A stretch of DNA of 25,480 bases from Fomitopsis serialis. Its lineage: Eukaryota > Basidiomycota > Agaricomycetes > Polyporales > Fomitopsidaceae. The notes under the pieces were generated by a model, which did no database searches, was not told the origin of the DNA, and was given only the letters and a program-made list of their open reading frames with translations. Each line of letters opens with the position of its first letter. The first letter of the stretch is position 1. Below, piece after piece: positions 1 through 10,574 of this stretch. The position numbers were made by a program, and so were the translations under genes. Location of the stretch: contig NW_025955476.1 of the NCBI RefSeq assembly GCF_022376445.1, forward strand, positions 1-25,480. The letters are read 5' to 3'.

Positions 1-2465
1 GTTGTCTGGGTGATTGGCCATGTACGCGATCCAAGCATCAGTTACACATTGTCAGGAAAACCCGAATCCCTCCGCCCGTACTACACAACACAGTATTCTA
101 CCACTGAAGATGCCGTGAGTAACGACACAGTTTTGTTGGCCCATGTCACTGAACTTCGTATATGCAGTTGGAGTTCTTCGTCTCCGATTTCAACACCTCG
201 CTGACTCAGGCAAACTTGCTCGATACGCAAGTCCGTGGAGCGGCTTCAAGCATTTCGGTTGACGGTAAACTACACGACATGCTTTCGCTCGCCACTCGCC
301 AGGCGTTCAGTTCCCTCGAAATAACGGCTCCCCATGGGTCGGACGGCACGACTAGGATCTTCATGAAAGACATGGGCACCAGTCAGTGAGTCATACTGGG
401 TCCATACAAGCACTCCGTATCTTACACAACGATCTACAGACGTGTCACTCCCGTGGAGAAATTGTACGCTGCACTGCCCATGTTCTTGTATTACAATGCA
501 TCGCTGGTCAAGCCACTATTGGTACCGCTCCTTGAACAACAGAACACGTCGTTAGGCGCATTCCCGTACGCATCGAAAGACCTTGGTGAGCTCTCATCAC
601 ATTTCCTCGACGACAGCATGTTGATTGCCTCATTTAGGTTCCTCCTTCCCCGAAGTATCTGGTCCGAACCTGACATCTACAGAGGCAGTCGAACGTGAGC
701 ATGCTTTGCCGTAGCGACGATAACCCTCTTCATCAATAGCGGCTGCAGAGTCCGGGAACATGCTCCTCATTGCACTCGCTCACGCCAAATACGCGAACGA
801 TACGTCGCTGATCCATGATTATGTGCGTGTTCGTCTTAGAGAGCCGTGTGCTCAGCTCAGCTTCACCTGCATGCAGTATCCCTTGCTCAGGAATTGGGCC
901 GAGTATCTGACGCAACATGGGCAATTTCCCAAGGACCAGTATGTATCATCTTCATGGAGCACGAGAATAGCTCACCGAGGACTCTCAGATCATCCGTCGA
1001 CGACGGAAGTGACGCCACAAACTCGACCAATCTTGCGGTGAAGGGCATCTTTGCTATTCAAGCCATGGCGGAGATAAGTCAAACAGTCGGGGAGAGTGAT
1101 GATTCTCAGCATTTCAGCGCGAGTGATCTACTGTGTACAACGAGTTAGCAATCCTGATGAGTTTTGGCATGTTCACAGAGCACAGCGTCCAACTATATGA
1201 ACACATGGCAATCGCTTGCCATATCATCAGGAGGCGCCTCTGCGTTTGTGAATCAGACGTTTGGCTCGGAAATCACAGGCATCTGGTCTTTACCGTATAA
1301 CCTCTACGCGCAGACCCTGTTTGGATTCAACCTTCTGAACCAGACAGTGCGTCGTTCATGTTGTTGACAGGAATTCATTGTCCTGATGTCGCCACAGTGG
1401 CTTGACAAGCTTACTGTCATGTATGGACAGTGGATTCAACCTGAAACTGGTAAGGACCTCTTTTAGTTACGCTCATATCAATTGCTCAACGCTTTCCCAG
1501 CCAACTATAGATATGGGTTGCCGATGCAGAGCGTCGCACAATCGCTTGGCAACGTAGGTGTGTCGATGTCCTACCAGAGTACTCTTAACCTCGACTAACG
1601 TGGAATCCACAGCCTGGAATGCTTTCATCGCGGCTACTTGCACCAACGACACGGTCCGTAGTCAGCTTCTTGACGCGGTCTGGAACTATGCGTCATTCAA
1701 TGGGACGTCGGCCCCGTTCGGCGCGGTGTATAACGTCGAATCTGGTGCCTATCAGGATGGAATGGCGAGGTCAGTTGTGCTACTCTGTGCTAGTGAGCCG
1801 ATGTCTGATTCGCGAGACAGCCCCGCGTTAGGAGGCCTCTTCGCCCCGTTCCTGCGCAGGTGAGCTTGTAGTATATCGCACGTATGGCCGTGCTACATCG
1901 GATGCGCAGCGGTACCGTAACCGTCTTCCAGACTCCATCGCCTCCCAGTAACTCCACCACAAGCCCTACGGCCCCTAGCGCTTCCGGATCGGGCGGGAAC
2001 AAAGTCGATGTTAGCGCTGTAGCGGGCGGCGTCGTCGGTGGTGTTGTCGGTTTACTTGCACTCGCCGGACTTGTACTATGGTTAGTCCGACGTCATCGAA
2101 ACCAGAAGAACGCCGCCCTCTTCGACACAACTGGCACAAGAACCGAGCCCGCGCCCTTCGAGGCTGCACCTGCTTTCGCGGCCCAAGCACCAGGTATCAT
2201 ACTCACGGACAAGCAACGCCGGGAACTCGAACCGCCAAGGGAAGAAACGCCTGTCCTGCCCTCAGCCGGCTCGTCTTCCGCCATACCACTTGACGAGCCT
2301 CCGTCTGAGGGTACGACGGTCCCTTCGTCGGCGAATGGGATGTCTATGGGCTCGCGTGAGAACGAGTTGCTGGGGCTGCACTCCATGATCGAAGAGCTGC
2401 GCAGGATCACTGGCATGCTGAATGTGCATATCGAGAGTGCACCGCCCGAGTATACGTACTCGTGA
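1..2465 (+). CDS. glutaminase A-type secreted/membrane protein, copy 1 (5' end outside window)
   Basis: This is the 3' part of a glutaminase A-family gene (DUF5127/DUF4965/DUF1793 architecture of fungal GtaA). The reading frame is open at base 1. Joining 13 exons gives 609 residues and a TGA stop at 2463. Introns are 115-167, 386-439, 586-637, 695-748, 823-876, 939-988, 1119-1178, 1347-1397, 1450-1500, 1558-1612, 1770-1820 and 1860-1909; all phases agree. Family-typical stretches include VVWVIGHVRDPSISY, FPYASKDLG, SGNMLLIALAHAKYAND and WNAFIAATCTNDTVR. After the hydrolase part comes a Ser/Pro linker, one membrane span with GxxxG spacing (in-window residues about 462-488), a basic RRHR stop-transfer and a cytoplasmic tail of about 120 residues ending APPEYTYS. 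Several N-glycosylation sequons fit an extracellular ectodomain. Known family members release glutamate from glutamine outside the cell; the substrate of this anchored form is my inference only. No lesion is visible. Confidence 0.87.
1119..1178 (+). other. non-canonical GC-AG intron in gtaA copy 1
   Basis: The exon ends ...CATTTCAGC and the intron starts GCGAGTGATC. The same intron in copy 2 (16948-17017) starts GTGAGTGATC. Removing 1119-1178 keeps the frame and joins ...DDSQHFS to STASNYMNTW, exactly as in copy 2. The rest of the donor (GCGAGT) is a strong match to known GC-AG donors, so splicing may be preserved. Confidence 0.7.
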
Positions 2466-2859
2466 TGAGTCCAAGTAGTAGTATGCATACGCTCTAGTGC
2501 ATCGTACTTTCTTCGCAGTGTGAGCATGAATTCGCTCACTGAGATTGCGCCTACGAACACCCGGCGCCCCACAATACGCAGTTGATAATTTATGTGGTCA
2601 CCGCAGCCGTGCCGTGGTACTTGACCAAACGGACTGACGCTACATCTTACCACGGCGCTTAGGGTTCATATATCATACATGAGGTCACCTTGCGCCGAAT
2701 CTAATAGCTCAAAAAGAAGAGCTATACCTGCCTGCAGCTTCGGCGAACGGCGATGCTCAGCGGCGACACTAGATTAGACGAGACGAGCTAAGATCCGAGT
2801 AGAGTATGTACTGTCTACATAGGGCTTCGCCCTCAGTGACAATAAAGGGAATAAACAAA

Positions 2860-2965
2860 CAAACAAAAAAAGAAGAGCAAGCTTGAACAGGCTCTGCACC
2901 GGTACCTACGCAGACGCAGACTGAGAAGAGGCGACAGCGCCTGCCTATTGTACATGAGCACATGT
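2860..2965 (-). pseudogene. relic of the TCP11 3' end carried by the tandem duplication
   Basis: Downstream of copy 1, the stretch GCTCTGCACC-TACGCAGA-AGA-GCGACAGCGCCTG lines up, with two short insertions, with 18857-18893 downstream of copy 2. There the same bases encode the last residues and stop of the minus-strand TCP11-family gene. The shared 3' flank before it (CACCTTGCGCCG, 2687 and 18808 regions) supports one duplicated block. The copy here is far too short and too altered to be coding. Confidence 0.4.
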
Positions 2966-3088
2966 ACCGTGTTTTGCGTCGCGGGCTCAAGCGCTCACGA
3001 CGCGTCGGGGTGGTTCAAACTTGCGCCGATATTCCATCCTCGTACTCGTCAAGCCTGCTTGTATTTTTACGCTTATGCTACTGGATCT

Positions 3089-3297
3089 ATGCCTGAATAC
3101 ACTCTGAAGTTGTCTTCTTCTGCTGTCGCGGATACAGCCGCGTTCAAGTTGCTTGAGCTGCCACCCGATCTGTGCAAGCTGGTCGAGTCGAAACCCTTCG
3201 AGGTATACGTCCTCCAGTAGATTCCAGTATCTAATATCCGTGCAGCTGGTTAATCGAGGGGGACCCTGACGAGGATGCTGTGCTCTGTACCGCAGAT
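3089..3297 (+). pseudogene. N-terminal fragment of a DCC1-like (DSCC1) sister chromatid cohesion factor
   Basis: From the ATG at 3089 the frame reads MPEYTLKLSSS and then LLELPPDLCKLVES, the typical start of fungal DCC1, a subunit of the alternative Ctf18-RFC clamp loader. A GTATAC donor at 3203 and a GTGCAG acceptor at 3245 bracket a possible 43-bp intron. After it the next DCC1 block, LIEGDPDEDAVLCTADK, is readable but in a frame one base off from that splice. The match ends near 3297 with in-frame stops, and I see no later DCC1 segments (family about 350 residues). I therefore call it a truncated, frame-broken piece, perhaps dragged in with a rearrangement. Family call from memory of the motif. 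Confidence 0.6.
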
Positions 3298-3991
3298 AAG
3301 TGACCGCTGACTTTGTACAGTCGTAGGTTTTCAGCCTCGATTTAATATTGATCGGCGGCCTCGTCAGACAGATTGCATCATTTCCTGATCGGCGGCCGCC
3401 CAGAGGCCTGTGTAATATATAGCTACTATGGCACCCTTTCGTACATGCACTTCTGCATTCTCTTCTTATGCTACAGTTCGTGCCTTTGGTCTGCAATGGA
3501 GACAAGTGCCTCTTGTACCCGAGAAGCGGCGGCAGCAGCTGGTGCCCAGGATGATCAGCTGGTACCGAAGACTCGGTGTTATGACCGCCGTGACAAGCTG
3601 CTCAAGCCCAATCAAACACGCTCACGCACAGGACATAGAAGCGTGCAGACGGAGTTCTGTGCGTATCTCAGTGATACAACACAGGCGACGAGCAGCCTGA
3701 TGCTTTTGGCAGGTGTGTGAATACTAGTACTTCATCATATGGTGTCCGATGGTCTGATAATAATTGGATGGTCACTCGTGTCCTCTAAGTAGTCGTTTAG
3801 CAGTCTCGACCTATGTTTGGATGGATCAATGGTGATGAATCCGATCAAATTCGGATCCATCCGTCATGTTGAAATGTTGGCCAGCATGATACTGTCGATG
3901 CAAACCATAGGATGGTCGCTCTGACAAGGTCTCCGCCCAGGGTCAACTACGGGCGACGCTGCATAGGTCTTTCTCCCTCACTACTTCCTCC
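3298..3991. other. no gene recognised; leader region of gtaA copy 2
   Basis: Short open frames at 3373-3720 have no recognisable content and no intron-exon logic that I can defend. GATCGGCGGCC occurs twice, at about 3350 and 3389. The last 30 bases before the ATG at 3992 are pyrimidine-rich (CTTTCTCCCTCACTACTTCCTCC), as often seen upstream of fungal start codons. Confidence 0.5.
3819..3862. repeat. nested palindrome upstream of gtaA copy 2
   Basis: GGATGGATC (3819-3827) pairs with GATCCATCC (3854-3862). Inside it ATCCGA (3839-3844) pairs with TCGGAT (3851-3856), so the arms overlap in a two-step hairpin. It lies about 130 bases before the start codon. It could be a regulatory palindrome or chance; nothing else supports a function. 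Confidence 0.35.
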
Positions 3992-4574
3992 ATGACGCTC
4001 ATTGTTATGGCCTCTTTTCTGTTTCTCCTACGCTTTGCCATCTTGCAAGTGCGCGGCGCGCAAACATTCTGGCCACCAGCAATACCATTCGCTGTTCGCA
4101 CGCCTTATTTGAACTCATGGATGTACTCAACGCAACCGTTGGGGTTACCTACAGCCAACCAAAACTGGCCAGCTTTCTGGAACGGAGTGGTATGATCCTT
4201 ACTTAATGCCTGCTCATCTTCCGGGACTCATCTTCCGGCTCAATAGACTCATGAATTGCTCTGTCACATACGAGTGGACGGAAAGGCGTACACTTTGTTT
4301 GGCCTCGGCAATGTGACAGCTGGAAGCTTGGTCCAGACAGAACTGACTCCAACTCGTACCATACAAGTCATCGAAGCTGGCCCTATGAATGTTACGCTGA
4401 CATTTCTGAGTCCCATAGATGTAGGTTCGCGAACCTCCAGTAACTCTCACGTTGCTGACATCACGACATTGAGCCGTCTGATCTCGTACGCCAATCTCTT
4501 CCGTTCGCATATGTGGCCGTGGATTGTGCGTCCACCGATGGTCAAACACATGACATACAGCTGTATTTTGACTC

Positions 4575-4580
4575 GGATGG
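4575..4580 (+). repeat. target site duplication GGATGG, left copy
   Basis: GGATGG directly precedes the TATGGCG terminus; the identical hexamer follows the other terminus at 12485-12490. Confidence 0.7.
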
Positions 4581-6664
4581 TATGGCGTACCGTTTGACGC
4601 AAAAATCCATACCCCCTACATGAATCGGAAACACCCCCTACATATGTTCGCCACCCACTGCATACACTTTCGCAACACAGCTACATACATTCCCGCTACC
4701 CACACAGTACTACAATATATTTCGGTACGGACCCCACTACATGTTCTGCAACTGACTACCCTACATATATCGCACCGTCATTACGTAATCATCCATTCTC
4801 AGTAAGTCCTTTCTATGGACTCGGTTACATAGCTTTCTTCCCCCCGTCGAGCGAATGGGCAGAACCGCCGCTCGGCTTGTACGACGCGCTCATTGCGAGC
4901 ATCAACCCGCTAGGCCCGCTCGATGTTGAGCGTCGCGAGCCCGCGCTGAGTCGACGGTCGGTGCTCCGGGCGCTAGCGCACAGCGCGCTGCTCTCGACCG
5001 CCACGACCATTGCCACGACCGCAACTCTGCCACCACGACCACCCAGCCTCTCATCAAGGCGCTCGCACTGTCCCAACGGGCAGGCGAGCTGAAGTCAGTG
5101 ACAATCCTGAACTGCCGCCAGCTTAGTTAGGAGCACCCGACAACCCCTCTGCGCGCGGTACAAGACCGGTGCATCCTTCCTCTCCCGGGCCTCAAAAGCC
5201 ACCCGGGGGACCTCCACTCGACCCTCTCACCTCCTCTCTCGTATCTGGTGACGTCTCTTCAGCTCCCGCGGCTCTGGCGACACGCAACAAGGCCGCGCGG
5301 CTCCGGACGTGCACGACCCGTGTGCAAGCCCAGCGCCGAGCAACAACGCTGCTCAGACAACCGAGAACGCCGCGAGAGAGATGCAGAAGGAGGAAGGGGA
5401 GAAAGGCAGGAAGAGATAAGAGGGGGAAGGGCGCGGGACGAGCAGAAAAGACGAGCACGAAGGCTCGGATACCGCAGGTACGCCCTCGATCCCGCCTCGC
5501 CGTCCCCGCTCCCAGTGCCCACGCCAGTAGGCGTATCGACGCACGAGGCATCCGTCGTGCGTCCTACTGGCCACGAACACGGAACGCCCGACTTTCGGGA
5601 CGACCTCTGTGTCGTACCCACCACGTTGCACGGCAACACGGGGGACGCACAGAGCTGCGCGTCCGACGTGCCCGTGTCGTCGACACTGCCCGCGCCAGCA
5701 GGCGTACCAACGAGCAAGAAGCCGTGGTGCGCTCTGCTGGCCAAGAAGACAGCGTCTTCGACTTCCGGGACGACCTCAGCGCCGTACCCGGCGTTCCCCA
5801 GGGCAACACGTCGGACGCGCATCGCTGCACGTCTGACGCGCCCCGTTCTCCTACGAACCACCACACAGACGGTACGTCGAGCACACCACTCGATGTACCC
5901 GCTGTCGACGAGAATGACGCAACGCCCGATGTACTAGCAAATGTACCCGGCATGCTCGTCGGCATCTCATGCGCGACCGATGGCCCCGAGGTACACTCTG
6001 CAAAGGTGCACCCGGTACGCACGTCACCGGCTCCAGTGCCCGAGTCGGGAAGTAGCACGACGGACAACAAGGTCGTCGCGCACTTCTCTGACGTTCAAGT
6101 CGGCGCACTGGACCTGAGCAGTAGCACGACCACCGTGTCTGCTGCCCCCACTTCGCGAGGCGGCGTGTCTGGAGAGCCTTCGAGCTCTACCACACCGCCT
6201 CTTCCTATACTTCTACCACAGCACGCTGCGGATACGTCGAGCCCTCTGCTTGATGCATCCGCCGCTGCTCTTTCTCTGAACACGCGCAATGTACGGCCAC
6301 CCGTGCTCGCCGCCATCCAACACGCCCCTACTCGGCGTAGCGACGCACCCGGAGAACATGCTAGTTCTACCGGGTCGTCCTATTGATCCTCTACACCACG
6401 TCCGAGTCGTGTTGCGCATATGTCGAGCCCGCCGCTCGACGTACACACAGCCGACTTCCAGGGTGCGCGCGACGCATCCCATCCATGAGCGTCCTCGCCA
6501 CGACCTATCATTCCCGTGTCAATGGACACGAGTCTGCCCCCGGCACCGATGTATGGTACTACGAGCACCGAGCTCGCTGCACCCGGTATTGGCGACCTTA
6601 CTGGGGTAGCGAATCCTCATAACGGCCTGGCTAATGACCCGGGTGCCGCCACGACGCACGACGT
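4581..6664 (+). repeat. left inverted arm
   Basis: This arm is matched by the reverse complement of about 10575-12484. The match starts at the very terminus and can be followed through the subterminal array, the proline-rich coding stretch, the DFRDDL stretch, and the last shared block near 6540-6664 (ACGAGCACCGAGCTCGCTGC and GCCTGGCTAA). The arms differ by scattered substitutions and small indels. The inner end is approximate. Confidence 0.75.
4616..4766 (+). repeat. subterminal array, left: seven CTACAT-type sites
   Basis: Sites start at 4616, 4638, 4658 (CTGCAT), 4681, 4710 (CTACAA), 4737 and 4761, spaced 20-29 bases and mostly preceded by CCC or CCA. Five are exact CTACAT. Evenly spaced subterminal motifs are typical transposase-binding arrays in several DNA transposon families; binding here is inferred. 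Confidence 0.7.
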
Positions 6665-7595
6665 GTTCGGCGTGCTACCCAGCACGACCGACGCATCTGG
6701 CTTCATCGCAAAGACACGATTGTCGTCTACGCCGAGCCCGTCGCTCTGCGTGCACGACAAGACCGACATTCGCAACCATGACCAGGTCGCCGTCGACGTA
6801 CCCAGACGCACGTCAGCGACGTCTCCTTCGTCAAGGTGCGAGTCCATCATCAATACTATGCCCTGCGACGCAGCCGGAGTGCAATCAAGCACGCTCGGCG
6901 CGTCCACATCTACCTTCAAGGCATACTCGTCGAGTACGGCGAGTTCATCACTCACCATGCACAGCAAGCCCACCACCTGCGATGACGTCGCCATCGACGC
7001 GCCCAGAAGTACGTCGATCGACGCATCCACATCGATGTATACCAACATCAGCGACGACGCCGCGATCGACACGCTCAAAAGCTCGTCGATCAGCTTGTCG
7101 ACACTGCGGCCCACATCAGCGTCGACCTCCACCTCAACGGGATGCAAGGCTCCGTAGTCGACATTGGCCATGTCGTCCAGCATCAAGGATCCGTCCGACG
7201 GCCTGGCTAACGAGCCCAGCGCTGTCGCGACGCTCGACGTGTTCGGCGTGCAGCTCAGCATGACCGACGTGTCGTACGCCTTTCATGCGACATCCATCCA
7301 TCATATAGGAATTACGTCGACTCGGAGCTCGAGGCTTGATGTATTATCTGTCGATGAGTCTTCGAATGCACGGTCCGCACGCTTGTTCGTGCCTACTGAT
7401 ATCCGTCAAGCTTATGCCTTGATGCGCACGCATTCGGTACCCATCCCAGTAGATGGTACAGCGAACAATGAGTTCGTTGCACCTGCTGCTGGCGATTCAG
7501 TCAGGGTACTGAATCTTCGCGATGAGTTGGTCAACGAGCCCACGGTCACGAAGTACGACGTGTCCGGAGTGCAAACGAGCACGACCGGCGCGTCT
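6627..7595 (+). repeat. three imperfect direct repeats in the centre of the element
   Basis: A block of about 70 bases, GCCTGGCTAA...GACGTGTTCGGCGTGC...AGCACGACCGACG, starts near 6627 and 7201, with a more diverged copy near 7527. In the coding frame each reads RRVR(R/S)A-(T/A/N)(Q/E)HDRR. A related block ends the right arm at about 10575-10640. Confidence 0.5.
7073..7195 (+). repeat. internal repeat unit, copy A (QKLVDQL...NGMQGS...GHVVQ)
   Basis: This unit matches 8321-8446 with scattered substitutions and one in-frame 3-base gap. In the frame starting at 7073 the two copies read AQKLVDQLVD and AQKLVDQLID, then NGMQGS and GHVVQ in both. The first four base differences are three silent third-position changes and one Val/Ile. 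The other open frame gives only replacement changes, so this is the likely coding frame. Confidence 0.6.
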
Positions 7596-8320
7596 TCTTC
7601 ATATACTACAACACCTGCTCTTCGTACAGAGAGCACGCCGAGCTCGAGGCTTGACGTGTTCACTGTTGACGAGCCTAGCAACGCGCGCAACGCACGCTCT
7701 AACGTGCTCGCCGCGTATCTCAAACCCCATGTACTGGGTACGTCGAGCAACAGCTCGCTCGATGTACACTGTATTGATCAAATTCCTTCTGCAACGATGG
7801 AGGAGGGGGAAGGGATTGCCCGCGGTTTTCGGTCCGAGACCAAGGACTCAAGACAAGCCGAAATATCTGCAATACAAGGAGTTCCGACCGACGTTCAGAG
7901 AAGCACGTTGATCGCTATACCGATGTCTGGCATGTCTGGGCTGTATCCTACGCCCAGCGATGCTGTCGACGCGTGATCAAGCACGGTCGACGCGTCTACC
8001 CCCACTTCCACGGTCAAGACATGTTCGTCGAGTACAGCAAGCTCAACGATCACCGCACATGGCGAGCACAACACTCTCGATGATGTCGCCATCGATGTAC
8101 CTCTGAGCACGTCGATCGACTCATCCGCATTGTCGATCACACCTACTCCGACAAGGGGCAAGACCAGCCCGGTCAAGGCTCCGTCAAGCGACGCAGTCAG
8201 CGTGCAATTGAGCACGACTGGCTCGTCCTCCTCTATCAAGATGCTGTCATCGAGCAGAGCGAGCCCTTCGCTCGCTGCATATGGCGAGACCGACACCGGT
8301 GACAACGCCGTGATCAACGC

Positions 8321-8446
8321 GCCCAAAAGCTTGTCGATCAGCTCATCGACATCGCGGCCTGCACCAGCGTCGACTGCCTCTACATCAACGGGATGCAAGG
8401 CTCCGGATTTGACACTGGCCATGTCGTCCAGCCTCAAGAACTCGGC
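8321..8446 (+). repeat. internal repeat unit, copy B
   Basis: Partner of 7073-7195. Here the unit reads AQKLVDQLIDIAACTSVD, then YINGMQGS and TGHVVQ. The frame stays open until a TGA at about 8548, where the coding trace continues in another frame. Confidence 0.6.
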
Positions 8447-9455
8447 CATGATGGACAAGAGCTCGACGAAGGACAGTACATCCAACTTAAAGGATGTACT
8501 GACTCCGTCAGCATCGCCATCAACGAGTACTGTGACTCGCCCGCAAGATGAGCTGTCTCACTCAAGCTCGTACGAGCGGTACAGGCCTCCCGCACTACGT
8601 GATCAGGCCCCAGTCCGTGCACACCAGGAGTCAAGCTCGCAGGCGCAGGAACCTTCGGCCGACGAGCAAGGCCAAAACCGGCCTGCGCTTGAGTCAAAAG
8701 TTGGATGACACATCCGCCTTGGATATACCGACATATTCTTGGCCGGAAAACTGCTGCACGTACGAGGAGCTGAGCTCGAACGTGCGCCCTACATCCTCCA
8801 TCAAGACGTTGTCGCCGAGCATAGCGAGCTCGTCGACACCACTGCACACGTCAGCTTCGACAATCCGTGAGCACGACGGCGTGAAGAAACACAGTACACC
8901 CACTCTGTTGGATGTACTGCCATCTTCACGGTTGCCAGTCTTGTCGAAGACTAGGAAGCCGGGCATGTCGTCCGACACAGGGACAGCAAGTCCGTTAGCT
9001 TCGATCGCGGAAACCCACGCGGACGCAAGTCCAACCTCGGCGCATTTGTGTCGAGTCCCTACACGTTGGGTACCCGCTGCACGTACGAAGAACCGACCTG
9101 GCATGCGTGCATGACCTCGACCACCAAGACCACCAAGCAGGTCATCGAGCAATCAATGAGGCCCAGTACATCCGAGTCGCCAGATGTACTGACCTCATCG
9201 TATGTACTCGATGGCTGAGCTGGAATCAAAGTGCCTGCCAGTGGGGCTCATCGCCTGTTACTCGTCAGCTGGCAAGCGGGCAAGTATGAGTACGAGTACG
9301 GCACAGATAGAGTCACCTCACCTGTCTCTGAGGTGGTGGCTACCTCACCCCGCATGTACATAGACCAGGTATTATGCCACAAGAGGCACGATACATCTAC
9401 GATGGGTGTACCATCCTCGTCGCGCTTGACAGCAAGGCTGACCTCAACAGAATGC

Positions 9456-9724
9456 TCACATCCTCCACCGGAACGCGAGTAACCTTCCATGCGACCAGAC
9501 AGTCATCGCACGCACAAGGAGTCGACCTCGCATGGGCATGACAAGGCTGGCACCTTCACCGATAATCTGTCCACTGAGCACCACACTCTCGAGCAGCTGC
9601 TTCACCTTCTCCATTGAGATCCTCACATAGAACGGTTTGAACGTTCAACGGAATGGTATTCATCCCCTTCATATACATAGAACACCTGTCCGTTGACTGT
9701 GAAACACCACTGATCACCCGGCAT
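9456..9724 (-). other. two small minus-strand open frames of unclear status
   Basis: Minus-strand frames 9724-9623 (MPGDQWCFTVNGQVFYVYEG...) and 9614-9456 (MEKVKQLLESVVLSGQ...) look protein-like and could be one gene with a frameshift. The first begins 13 bases beyond the probable LTR end. Plus-strand frames over the same bases also look coding (ARYIYDGCTILVALDS just upstream). I cannot settle the strand. Confidence 0.25.
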
Positions 9725-9736
9725 GATCCCCCTGTT

Positions 9737-10004
9737 TGTTAGGGCTCGGCAGTTCGAGTCCTGGACACAAGGGGCGGGCTACCCGGCGAGACTAACTATG
9801 GTGGTCGCTCGGCGACCGGGGCAGATGAGTTGATGAATTGTGAGGTCGTTAAGGGGGCGTAGAACCCGTAGAGGTCGTACGAGGACTGTTGAGTCCTCGT
9901 TAAGGTCGTTCACGCGGCTGTTGAGCTCGCGCTGGCAGTCGCAACGAGCCGGACTGTAAGGGAGTCGGCAACGAGCCTATCCCAGGTGCAGTGACGAGCT
10001 AACA
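9737..10004. mobile_element. probable solo LTR, 268 bp
   Basis: The segment starts TGTTAG and ends CTAACA, a perfect 6-base terminal inverted repeat with the TG...CA ends usual for LTRs. It is unlike the surrounding coding-like repeats and carries no open frame. The flanking pentamers (CTGTT / CCTTT) do not match, so it may be a rearranged solo LTR or one LTR of a lost element. Confidence 0.4.
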
Positions 10005-10394
10005 CCTTTGAGACGAGAGCACGACGAGCACTCTTGTTGATGGCCAATCCCGCAGTCATACAGCGTGAATAGTTCGCGCGCGGACGATATGGTTGGGAGT
10101 AAAAGGCTGCTTTCCATTTTGGTAAAGCGCGCGCCTTCGGCGAGACGCACCCTAAGTGTACAAGATAGGAACAGAATAAGTAAATACTGTATGCGTCGTA
10201 AGTATCTAGGCTCGGGCAGTGAATACATGCGGGTCACGGTTAAGTATTGTACGTAGCACGAAGAGATTTATATATGCCATCTTAATCCTGTCCGTAGTGT
10301 CCGTAACACTGTTCACAATGTCCTCTTCGCTATACAGTATCTGGAGCAGCTTGATCATCTGAAATCCGGAGTGCACCGTAGGTCGACGTCTCCG

Positions 10395-10563
10395 TACACT
10401 GCCGCGAAGCGGCGGTCTCATGGATGTATCGGAAGAGACATCGTACGGCCTTGAGACGGGTGAGAAGGGTCGCGATGGAGGTTGTGACAGGTCTGAGGTC
10501 GGACGCGAGGCACACACATTGTTCATTGTATGTTGGGCAGATTAGCAGGTAGTGGTAAGTACA
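10395..10563 (-). pseudogene. tail of a non-LTR (LINE) retrotransposon protein
   Basis: Read on the minus strand, the frame gives CTYHYLLICPTYNEQ, then SIATLLTRLKAVRCLFRYIH and ETAASRQ. This resembles the zinc-knuckle-like end (HxLLxCPxY...LLxxPKAxxxLFRYIxxT) that follows the RNase H region in fungal LINEs. It is 5'-truncated at the inner edge of the right arm. No reverse transcriptase motifs lie in the window. Family call from memory of the motif. Confidence 0.5.
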
Positions 10564-10574
10564 GTTAGAAAGAC

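Larger units (their letters stand above)
4815..9545 (+). pseudogene. decayed long gene of the inverted-arm element, unknown family
   Basis: Coding traces run inward from an ATG at 4815, followed at once by a stop (the right arm has an open codon there). Then come SSEWAEPPLGLYDAL and PLDVERREPALSRR, a proline-rich part (HPSSPGPQKPP) and a DFRDDLCVVP stretch at about 5580. Further in, blocks at about 6640-7200, 7870-8545, 8547-9160 and 9390-9545 read like globular protein. Examples are KLVDQLVD...LNGMQGS, VHIYLQGILVEYGEF, IEHDWLVLLYQDAVIEQ, GYTDIFLAGKLLHVRGAE and ARYIYDGCTILVALDSKAD. The blocks change frame and contain single stops (for example near 8706, 8868 and 8960). A one-base loss near 5268 relative to the right arm explains one shift. 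I do not recognise the protein. Ser/Thr-rich open frames across the same region are probably shadows. Confidence 0.45.

Noticed and set aside
2093..2653. 186-codon minus-strand frame opposite the gtaA tail
   Set aside because: It is the antisense of a clearly coding, spliced exon and has no family content.
5169..6386. Longest plus-strand open frame (405 codons) as one gene
   Set aside because: Comparison with the right arm shows the true frame changes near 5268 (one-base loss). The first half in this frame is Arg-rich shadow; only its ends agree with the other arm.
6617..9152. Long minus-strand open frames (6617-7261, 7895-8485, 8694-9152)
   Set aside because: They are antisense to the block where repeat comparison supports a plus-strand frame, and the third-position GC that I sampled is low. 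I treat them as shadows, though not with certainty.
9737..9770. tRNA-like AGTTCGAGTCC (T-loop look)
   Set aside because: The flanking bases cannot form the 5-bp T stem, and no D or anticodon arm lies upstream. It is the start of the probable LTR.
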